DNA of 64,000 nt, from positions 1 to 64,000 of the forward strand of contig NMRB01001013.1 in assembly GCA_002633025.1 (NCBI GenBank), in the 5' to 3' direction. Made by a program: the position numbers and the translations under genes. Positions within the stretch are counted from its first letter, which is position 1, and each line of letters starts with the position of its first letter. Of the stretch, positions 48,800-60,700 are shown piece by piece. A model generated the notes under the pieces. The model saw nothing but the letters and a program-made list of their open reading frames with translations. It was not told the DNA's origin and did no database searches. This stretch comes from Notospermus geniculatus. Its lineage: Eukaryota > Nemertea > Pilidiophora > Heteronemertea > Lineidae.

Positions 48800-51700
48800 C
48801 TGAAATCGAGAACAAAAACTTGATTCCATCTACTGGTTGTCATTATTCTATAATGGGGAACTGGATGAAATAATGTCATGACGTGGCGCAATGACCGAAG
48901 TTTCTATTTTCTAACGTTATTTCCATTAATTTCTGGCGTGAAAACAACCCTTTTTTGGTTGCTTGACATTAAAATATACATCATCTTGTCGCAGATGAAA
49001 ACTTCTGCAATTTCATTGCTTTTTCTCTGAAAATGAAGAGATAAGATGGCGATAAGGCAAGGTTTTTTGTCTCTATAATTCCTGTAGAAAGATGTACAAG
49101 CCATTTTTTCATCATGACGTCAATACTTAAATGACGTTGCGACGGTCGCAGCGCTGACATGTCAGGAAAAACATCACGTGGGTTCTTCATTGGAGAAGAA
49201 TCCGTTTGACAGGCAATTTTTCAATGCAGGAACTGCACTTCCAAGAATATCTACCAACCAATACGAATAAATTGTCCAAGGTGTGAACACTTCAAAAAAT
49301 TAAACTCAAGATACAAAATCTGAAGTTCGAAATGTGTAAACTATTAAAGGCGAAATACCGTCTTCAAAAAAACAGTATCTGCAACTTACTGTGTTTCTTC
49401 AAGTGGAACTTTATCCCCTCCTGATGGAGAAATGAAGGAATCTTTGGATTCTTGTTAGCATCTGTTTCCAGAGGTGCGGCAGCTGCCTTGGCTACTGCCT
49501 CCTTGTCACACTGAATGGAGGTCGCATTCCCCAATGAATCCGCAGGCATTTGCACTGACCCTGCCAACAACTGTGAAGCATCTAAGGATTCTGGTGACGT
49601 CATACTTGGAGAAGACAACTGTGAATCATCTTTGGATGCTGGTGACGTCACGCTTGGAGACAGCAACTGTGAATCATCTTTGGATGCTGGTGACGTCACA
49701 CTTGGAGAAGACAACTGTGGAGCGTCTGGGGATGCCGGTGACATTTCGCTCGGCGAAGACAAATTTGGTGGTACTTTTGGGATCTCCACAGCAATGGAGA
49801 GTGTACTACCGGTAGTTGAAGACCGTGGGCTGTAATCCTGTGTTTCCATGTTAGGTACCAAGTCATCCTTGTCACCTTTCTTTCCCAGCCTCATTTTTTC
49901 CTTCTTCCTGAAAATGTTGAACTGACAATGAAATACTGTACAACCCTAACTGTTTGCATGCCATTTATTTTCGCGTCTGGCCTGTCATTCATGTAATTAA
50001 AAGGACGCTAATTTTATCCAACAAGTCATAACAGTTCCTGGTACACGAAAGAAATGAAAACCAGCCATTAGGGCCTAAATAAAATAAAAACGATGATTCA
50101 TCACCCAAGCTCTCCATGCGGCAGTAGGTCAAACAGGAAATTGTTACCAGGGCACTTAGTAACTGAGAATCTGAATCGGTCTGTATCGGTCTTTTCTAGG
50201 AAGAAGTTGCATTGATCACCCAATCTTCAGAGATTGTATGCATCAAGCAAGATTGATCCTTCCCCACTTTACTTCAATGTCATCTCTGCATAGATAATCA
50301 GTGACCCATCAATCAGGAATTGAACCCGAGACCTCTCTGTCCTGAGTCTGACGCTCAACCACTGTGCCACCGCACTCCCCTAATTACCTTTTGATATCAA
50401 GACCCATCTCCTTGATCTTCGTTTCCAGGGCAGATTCTATCTTCCCAGTTGAGAGATTATACTCCAAGATGAATGCTTCCAAAACAAATGCCACGAAAAT
50501 GCTGAAATGAGGTTAACTGAACATGAACGGATGATTCTCGAATTCACAGATCTGCACACTTCCGCCGCAGCGAAATCTCAACCAGAACCTCAATCTGAAA
50601 TCGGTTGACGTGACACCATCCATGATTCAGCAATGGTCGAGTCTGTCGTGGGGTCGTCTGTGTTATGTCATTCAGTTTCAGACCGAGGTTATTGTTGAGA
50701 TTTTGGTAGAAGTGCGCAGATCTTTGTCGTTTATGTCAATTTGAGAACAGAGTATTAGTTGAAAGATTGTATGGATGCCCAACAGCCTCTTCCGACTTTT
50801 ATCACATACAGATTCAATGAAATAGCATTGAAGCCATTGGAACCACACTGCAACACATACTGGGTTTGGTGTGTGTGCGCAGAAAGGATTGGTCACCCAT
50901 CCAAGCACTGACCATGCTAAATGTTGCTTAACCTCCCACACAGAGACCACTCAGGAAATAGTCAGGGCCATAGAAAAGGCTGTACCATATAACTGGGGGT
51001 GCAGTACGAGCATTTCTCAGCAACAGAACAATCCACCCGTCAAAACCGACTGATCTTTTCTAATACGGCGTACATATACATGAACTCTAAAGTCAAATAC
51101 TTACTTGAGAACAAGGAGTACGCATAACATGTGGAAAGATATGAAGTAAAGCCGTGCCGCTGTGTTAGTGACCATGACGAACCCCTCTGTCAGAAGTAGT
51201 GAAGTCAAGGAACGTACTGATGAATGCATATCTCAACAGATTTATAGAGGCATTTCAGAAAGGTACTTTCATAAAGGAATTAAACCATAAAGGTTCAACT
51301 CAGATTCCTGCCCAATTCTGGTTTTCTGCCTATATTGTTTGATAAAGTTGAAAATATGCAACATTTTCTCATACTTTTGGTTCAAATTAAAAGTACTGAT
51401 CCTGGTAATGAAAGCCGAAAATTTCATCAAAGTCAGTTGCATAGCAGATGAGATATTCACAACTGAAAAGTCCTAGGTAAGGGCACTAGTGACCGTCACA
51501 GCAAAATGAGTTAAAATGCGCACAGAAGAAGACCCAACATGTCCAAGGTGACACCAACGGTTTGTTGATTTCTGGATTGTCTGCCCATCGTGAAATTTGA
51601 CTTTGTCAATTTTTGTAATTGTTTGGTGTCATCTTTGGTCTTCTTCTGTGTGCATTCCGACTCATTTTGTTGTGGCAGGTCCCATTTGCACAAATGATGA

Positions 51701-54700
51701 GCATTCATGGTGCTATTGGAAGGTTTGATTCCTTTACAGGACTATTCAGTCTTTTGGTACCGTACATATTTTCAAATCTGAGGGAATGCACCTTGGCAGT
51801 AGGGGCAATTTTGACCTGTCTACTGACAATTTTCAGTCGAGACGAGGTACATAGTGAAAAGGATATCATGCCACTGGTTGACGTACATCAACTCGAAGAG
51901 TATGACAAAGGCCTTTAGGATGTCATTAAAGTTGTTACTGCAATATCTGAAGTAAAAGAAAGCCGACCCATTCAAGGCCTTATTGCCACAAAACAGCTGA
52001 GAATCGTTCAATCCTGGTCCATAACCGTAGTACTTGACTGTGCCGTTGAACACTTCGATCCCGATTATCGCATAAATGTAGTAGAATATCTGTAAATAGA
52101 ACTTGATTTTCTCAGAGGAATCTGTCAGGAAAGTCCGGTAACTTCTAAGCGTGACCCAATGGAATGCGGAAGTCAGGCAATATATTAGTTGGATTTTCCA
52201 CGGATCTTTAATCACACGCAACTCTTGAATAACTGATCGATAACGCGATCCAACTATACAATGGATCGTCACCTGTTACGCAGGTCAAATGCATACTTGC
52301 AAACCGCAAATTCCTGTCTCATTTCCTGACTTCCGCATTCCATTGGGTCACGCTTAGATGTTGCCGGACTTTAGACCTGTATCTCGCTGGGTACTGACGG
52401 ACGCCTCCTTTAACATAGGCCATTGAACCATCTTTTTTTGAAGATGGGGATTTGGCCTAGTGGTTAAGGCGTGCTGCCCCTTAGTGCTGGCGATTGATGC
52501 CTCATGCGAGGGTCTGTGGGTTCGAATCTGGTAGAAGGACGCGATGACTTTCACCTTAGAAACCCGTTTCTATTTCATATTTATCTGGCAAAGAGTGGCA
52601 ATTTACTGGAGAAGCCTGAGGGCTTCAAGGTGACAGGCATGACTATTTGACTCGGATAGCTTATGCGCATGTACCATTGCGCAAGTGGAAAATCAAACGT
52701 CCTCATTTTCAAGGCCAAAAAACTCTGCATAGCAACTTGCCAACAGATTTCACAGCCATCCAACAGAAAGATTCAACATCACAAGCAGAATTCTTGGCTT
52801 TTCTTTCTAGTTCTCCAAATTTGATTTTGATGCCATTTTTTGGGGAGGGGGGGGGACACTGAGTTTGTCTTCCAGCAATAGACTCTATCACTCCAAAAGA
52901 GCGCAGCACCTGATGGGGGCAGCGTCATGACGTCCCGCACATCATTTTCTGAACGCATGAAGTGACTCGAAAAAAAATCCGGTTGTTTGAGCGATCATGA
53001 CGTCGTGAAACAATCTGATTTTTTTTCGTCTCACCTCAAGACATCATGAAATGACGTGCGGGACTTCATGACGCTGACCCCGTCAGGTGCTGCGCTCTTT
53101 TGGAGTGATATCGTCTATTCGAAACGAAATCATAACCGACATAGAATGTAAGATCTGCTGCTTTAGCAAATTGCTTCTGCCATAGACGTTCCTCGAATTT
53201 GCAGACCTGCGCACTTCCGCCAAAATTACAACCACAACCTTGATCTGAAACCAGCCGACGTGACGCAATCCATGATTCAGCAATTGTCGACTCTGACGTA
53301 ACGTCATCGAAGTCACTGTCGTGGAGTTCTCTGGGTCACGCCATTCAGTTTCAGACCGAGGTTGTGTTTGTGATTTTGGCGGAAGTGCGCAGATCTTTCT
53401 CGTTTACGTCAATTTGGGACTTGTCTATTGAATACTTCACTAAACATTCTGTTACCAGTAAATCATTCCAAAAACGGTTGCTGAGTACCACTTCATGGCT
53501 GAGGAGAGTACCCGGTACATTTGATTACTTGTAAATACTCACAAATACAACTCCACCATATGTGATTATTGATGGCCCAATATTCATGATGGTAGTGATG
53601 ACAACTTTGAAGCGTTCTATACTGCCCATAATCTTGATTATCCTCAGAACCCTCAACACAAACAAAATATCCAGGGTCTCTTTCTCATCCAATGCTGAAA
53701 TTATAAAGGTATCGTTTAGCATAGCAGAGAAATAGAGGGAAAAGCCCCAAAATGTAGGCCTGTGCATTCAGAGATGCATGAATGATGAACACACCATTAG
53801 GCCAGACCCAAAAATATGTCTGTTTGCCGTAACGCGACCGACCCTAGGTAAATGGTAGTGACCAAAAGTTTTTATAGGGGTAAAAGCCAATATGGTTTTT
53901 TTATGCCCCAAAGGACCCGATTTGCCGACCGGCAATGACGAAATATGCCGACCTCAAACTTTTTACACTTCAAAACTGAATGTCAATGTGTCATAAACCC
54001 CGAAAGACATTGTTTTTAAATGTGAGTGTATTTTTATTTTATTTTGTGGAAATTGCTTATTTTTTTCCCACCTCCAACTAAAAAAATAAAAATATATGCC
54101 TACCTACCTACCTACCCAAGCTGTTAGGGCAGGGTAGGGTTAGCAAACAGACATATTTTTGGGTCTGGCCTTAGTTGACATCTACAGACAAAACATGATT
54201 TTACAGAGCCAGACTATCAGGATACACTCCCAATAACTCACTGTCGTTTTCGATGGCTTCAATCGATGTGGCAATAAGTGCAGAACCAATCACCAGAAAA
54301 TCAAATCTGGAATTGAAAGTACATGTACATGTAATGGGGAACTAGAGGAACTAACGTCACGACGTGGCGCTGTGAGCAGTGCGACCGAAGTTTCTTTTTT
54401 CTAACGTTATTTTCAGTTATTTCTGGTGCGAAAAGCACCCTTTTGTTTCGGTCGCCTGGCATTAAAATTTACACCATCTTGTACAGTAGCAGATGAAAAT
54501 GTCTGCAATTTTGCAATGCTTTTTCCTTAAAATGAAGACATTATGTCACATAGATGACGATTTCGGCAATGTCTTTATCTCATTTTTCCTGTAGAAAATG
54601 TACAGCTCATTTTTTCATGATGCAACGTCAACACTTAAAACAACATCAATGATGTCGCTTCAGTCGCAATGCTCGCAGCGCCGACCTGTCGGGATTTCCG

Positions 54701-57700
54701 GCACGCGGGTTCCTCATTGTAATTGACAGTACTACCCATTGTCCTTCATGTTGTGCAATAATGTGAAAATTGGGTCTTTTACTCTCTACGGCACCATGAT
54801 GAATATTTTGAGGAGCCTTAATAGCCTAGTGGTTGCCACGTCGGCTTTATACATGTAGCAAATGGCAGGTCTGAATCTCAGGGCATATGGGATTAATCAT
54901 CCATGGGCCACCAGTGTGTTGCATGGGACAGTAGGCCGTGGTGCCTTGTACCTTGTGCCTTTGCAAAGGCACGTAAAAGTGAAGAACACAGGTAGCTTAA
55001 GATGGCCTCTTCCATACTTAGCAGGGCCAACAATGCTATGTCTTCGGCTCTGACAGAAAAATCTAATACAAACACAAACATAGGGTGAGCTTTGTGGGTT
55101 CTTCATTCCTTGCAATGATCTCAATAGAAGACAGTCATTTTTGAATTTGTTTGGGAAATCTCATCCATGGCTGCTAATTCACTCTATTTGGAGTAGATAG
55201 TAAACATAAAGTCGTCTCCAAATCTTGCAAATTTTCGACCCCAACCGGGGTCTTCCTCAGGCACTTTCTAGTCGAGATTTGGAGTAAATACACAGAACAT
55301 GCAGTGCCAATGCATGTCATAAGAATGTACGGTACACCTACATGTATGCATTACTCACATATTCCACAAACCCCTGAAGAAGCGCCTGCCTCCATAGGTG
55401 TACATCTTCAGCAAGATTTCTAATGTGAATAATGCCAAGAAGAACCATTCCGCAGCATCAAGACTAAGGCCGATGATTACTGCATTTCCGAGGATACACA
55501 AGTCAAAAAAGTAACGGAAGAATCTGAAAAATATTTTACATTTACAATCGTATTTGTGAATCAAAAGTCTCCTTTGACGATTGAATGAACCATGCCCACA
55601 GTAACTGACATCAAAAATATATGGTGTTATATATTTTTGTTGACATTCATTAAATATATTTATTGCCAAATTTATCTTCATGATGTCTTTCACCTGGCTG
55701 TATATTTTAGAAGACCAAAAACTCAGAGTAAGGAACATGTGATGACCCTCAGGGGCGGATCCAGAATCATGGGAAAGAGGGGACACAGCCAGTGCACATC
55801 GCGGAAAACCTCGGTCAAATTTTAACATCTTTTCAAAATTTCGAAATTTCATGGTCAATTTTAAAGATTTTCCACAAAATAGAGGGGGCACAGGCCGGGT
55901 GTGCCCCCCTTGGATCCGTGCCTGACCCTCTACTGCCCCCAAATACGTGATGAAATCCCAGTCAACATGAAAAGACAAAATTTCCCGATTTGTTTCTGTT
56001 TCAGTCGGCCATTGGAACAGTCAATGCTCATTGCAAATTTAGAAAAATGTGAGAACAAATTGAACTGGAACAGAAAAAAGCCAAATTTGCAACAAAAAAT
56101 GTGATCAGCATTCAAAAGCAATGTAGCAGATAGGCTGGAAGAAAGTCTATTTGTGTTGTAGAAAACAACAGCAAATAATTTTAGCTGAACAAAAAAATAA
56201 CGAACACAAGAAGGCAACAAGAAGATATCTCACCTCAATATTTTTTGGTAACCTTAAATGATATTCCAAAGAATATGATGACATATAGACCATTCTCAAA
56301 TTCCCAGATCTGCGCACTTCCTCCGAAATTTCAACCATAACCTCGATCTGAAACCGGGTGACGTGACGCAATCCATTATTCAGCAATGGTCGAGTCTGAC
56401 GCAATGTCGTCGACGTCACTGTCACAGGGCTGTCTGCGTCACGTCATTCAGCTTCAGATCGAGGTTATGGTTGAAATTTCGGCGGAAGTGCGCAGATCTT
56501 TCTTGTTTGCGTCAATTTGAGAACGGTCTATACAGTTATACTACATGTATATCAGAGAGACTGGTGGACAGGAACCAGAAAATCTGACCCAGGTAAATAT
56601 TATAAAATTCCTCGTTCTGAGTAGGATCCACACACATGTAAATTGATGCAGTTTACCTTTATTTCGCATCCTGAGAACAACAGGGGTTCTCAGCGCTCGC
56701 TCGCTCCCTTCATCATCGCACGCCAACCCCTGACAACATAATACTTGATTCTGGCAGTGACAAAGGAAGCAAGCACCAAGACCCCTTGATGTTTTCAGGA
56801 ATGGATGTTATTTCGACTACAAACCCCTTTCACCAAACTCCGCCGTAATTCTGATACAACAAAAGGGGGAACTCACTTGTGCCTGACGACAGACTTAAGA
56901 CCCTCACTTGCCCAGGATGTGTAACACGTCGGCATGCATTTCTCAAGGCAAGTCATTCTGTCTTTGACTTCAGTCACTTCAACATTCAGGAGGTCGGCAA
57001 CCTTCAAGAACTCACGTTTCTCTGGAAATATTGAAAAACAACAAATAAGGAAAGACATACAGTACATGTAGAGTACCGCAGATGGCATCACCAAATTCTA
57101 TTTACAGATAGGAGGAAAACTGGTAACACATGATCTGGGGCCATATTTATGAAGCCTTTGCAACTGTGCGTTCACGCAAATCTATTGTAAGGCAGTCAGT
57201 GAACAATAGGGCATGTGCAGTCAAACAATAGATTTGCGTGAACGCAAAGTTGCGAAGGCTTCATAAATCAGGCCTTTCCGTTTGACGGGCGCGAAAATGC
57301 ATGCGCCTCGCAAACAATAGAATTCCCATTGTTTCTGAGGGGCATGCATTTTCGCGCCCGTCAAACGGAAAGGCCTGATAAATACGGCCCCAGAGCTCCA
57401 ACTGATCAGCCTAAACCGTGGCGCACACCTGAGACCAAAATTGTGCGATCACCGATGAGATTGGCGACCACGACATTGCAGGCAACGATCGGTGGGAGGT
57501 CGCTCGGCGACCACATTTGCGACCATTTCAGTGAACCATCCGCAAGTGACAGATGACTTCCGGAATTGACTGAAGTCGCCAACTATTGTGGCGTTGCATC
57601 AGAATCGTTTGCAGACGAAAGTTTCATCATTTTTTTATTGGTCGACTAGCTGCAAAGTCAGTCGGCCTTTGCGACCGAAAATTAAACATGTTGAATTTTC

Positions 57701-60700
57701 TGTCTCTTGATGCAATCGAAATTCTTTGGTCTCCATTGGCCGTTGAAACTGGTCATTCAGATCGCCCAGTGCAACAATCTCCCGCAAAAAATGTAACGAC
57801 AACTCAAGCAATCACATAGAGACAAGAGAGATGAGATTCGATTAATCAGGTGACCACAGTGACTGGTCACTTGTTGTAATGATCTGCCACAGATTAGGCG
57901 ACAAATCCTGCAAATCTCCAGTCGCAAATCTCCAGACGTTCTTTCACTTCCACAGTTATCACACATTCTAATCAAAAAAACAAACTGGCCCTACCGATAT
58001 AGCCATCGTTATTTTCATCCAGCACATACAACAGAAGATCCACTTGTGTGGCACTTCGTTTGGGAGTCACAACTTTCATCAACATTCTCCAGATCTTCTC
58101 TGTTATGACATAACGGCCATTTTTCCAGATTTTCAAGATGTCGAATGCTCGTCCGAGGACTCTCCTCTTTGAATACACGTAAGTCCTGACTTCGTTCTAA
58201 AATGTAAACCAAATGCAACATGTAGAACTGGGTAAGTAGGAATATTTGTGACCCACTCTGGCAAAAGCAGGCGCATGTCACTATTAGCTTCGCAGGTTGA
58301 GACCAAATGTTTGTCAGTTTCAGTATTGTCTGTCTTTTATGAAATCTGAAGCCATCAATTTTTTCCATTCTCTCCTGGTGTCATCTTAGTTCACTGCGGC
58401 TCACCTTCTGAGCGACATGCTTCTGCTTTTGCCAGAGCGGTTCACATTTCATCAAATTATCTCAAAGAATATTGCAGACACTAACCGGAATATTTTTTGG
58501 GTTCATTGAGACATTTTTGGACCTCTCAGAATAAGAGATGGTGAATTGGATGACACCATTAAAAGGAATTCTACGAATCAAAACATACACATGTACAACA
58601 CTCTCTGCTGAGTGACACAACTTTTGTCAGTATTTACAAATACACCTATCAACCAAATTTGTTCCAAGATGGTGGCCTGAATGCCAGAAAACAGATAAAA
58701 GAGTGAAAACAAATAAAGACAAGTGACCCTATTTGGCAAAGATAACTCGCACAAAAGTTTGAGGTTTCAACATCCAGTATTACAAAGCATACCCAGGCAA
58801 TGAGTGATCATGAGCTCACATAATAAGCTGAAAATGAGCTCACATAATAAGCTGAAAATGAGTTCACATAATAAGCTGAAAATAGCAATGTTGTCACCAT
58901 CTCATACCATCAGTCTTGCCATTGAAAGCTATGTAGGGTATCTGTGAGGCAGTCTAGGAAAACCTGTCGGATGGCGCATTTGAGGAAAGGGTTAATGACC
59001 TCGGGAACCCGCACATTTCAATAGCTGAAATGTACTGCGTAACAGGTAAACTGTAGCAGATCAATGCACAGGCAATCTGACAGCTGCCTTGTTGATCATT
59101 CAGCGACATCCGACAGATTTTCCTAGACCGCCACACATACAAACAAAATACGTATGAAAAATGCATCTTCGATAATCGAAGGCCGATCTGCTCACCACTA
59201 CATTACATCGCACATCACCCTTCGAGAAACAGACCGGTCTGCAGCGTATCTTGGCACGATGCCAACTTTACCAGTTATCGGGTCTTCGGCTACCACTATT
59301 TGTACCACGATTCAAATTTTACAACACCGGTTCTGATTGGCCTCCTCTTCGAGAGGCAGCAGATACGCCGTGGACCGGTCTATTTCTCGAAGGGTGATGT
59401 GCGACCTAACGCAGTGGTGAGCAGATCGCCCTTCGATTGAAGATGGAAAAATGTGACTATTAACGTGATCAGCCAACTTCATATTTATCCTCAGTCTCTC
59501 CAGTAACCTTTCTAGGAGCAGGTCTTTTCTTCACTTGATCTTTTCAGTTGAGAGAAATAAATGGTGACCCAACAGGGAATCAAACCCGCAGTCTATCGGT
59601 TCCAGGTCCATGCCCTAGCCACTGCACCATACTCCCATCTGTACCTTGAGCACCGGATGGGGATGTTGGCACCATTCCAACCTCAAATTCTGTTTCAAAA
59701 CACCAAACAGTCTCGTGCACAACAGAATAAGCCACCATGCATTATTCCATTCGAATAGAGGCTATGCACGTGACGTCATCAGCGAGGTGACGCCATGTTG
59801 GATTGAACGTTGTGACATCCTGACGCAGTGCATCTAACCACGTGCTCCGTCCATTTTCCATCCAACATGTGGCGTCATACCCATTGATGACGTCATTTGA
59901 TGACGTCAGTGCATAGCCTCTATACGGCGCTGCACACCCCCACTGCACTCTACTATGACGCCGTCATTCCCATTTATAGACTGACAAATCAGAGGCAACT
60001 ATCAGGGTATGAGGTTGATTATGTAGGTCAACCTTGCGTCAATTGATACCTGCTTCTGATTGGTCAAGTCACCAGATGGGGTGGCAGTGTCATTGTCCGG
60101 TGCAGTGCGGCAGCATCTATTGGAGTGGAAGAATGCTCAGTGGGCTTTTTTGGTATGTGCGAGACTATTTGACAATTTGAAATAGAATTTGAATTAAGAG
60201 AGATTATGCCAACATCCGGTAGGCCTACTCAAGGTTGAGATCGTAGTACTGCACTCTCTGATGATGATTTTGATGACACCATTCACCAACATGCTACAGA
60301 TCCATCAAGAGAAAAACTCCAAATGGAGAAAATGACTAAGAGTGTACAAAATCAATCCTTGTCCCAGAGAAGTCAGAAGCACCACAGCAAAGCAATCTCT
60401 CTGAAAATGAGCTACATGTACCTTCATTTGGCTACGACCTAATCCCTTACCAACCGAGCTCGGACACAAAGCAGCAACCATGCAAAGAAACACCACAACA
60501 CCATCCGGATAACAACACCATTTCCATCTGACTTACCAGCTCTTACCTGAACTTAGCGCATGAGCAGTGACATGCTGGAATATATTGCACTGATAAATTC
60601 TTTGAGCTTTAAACTTTATGTATATAATAAAATTTTTTGACATTTGTGAATTTAGAAATGGAGTTCCACAGGGTTGTCCACCCCTCTTGTTGCTAACTAA

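Noticed and set aside
49474-49835. Plus-strand frames opposite the TPC3 tail exon
   Set aside because: They are the antisense shadow of the 48-bp coding repeat, which is in phase with TPC3 splicing.
52436-52555. True tRNA gene
   Set aside because: A and B boxes are present, but the arms do not fold into a full cloverleaf with an acceptor stem, and similar heads recur as SINEs in the window.
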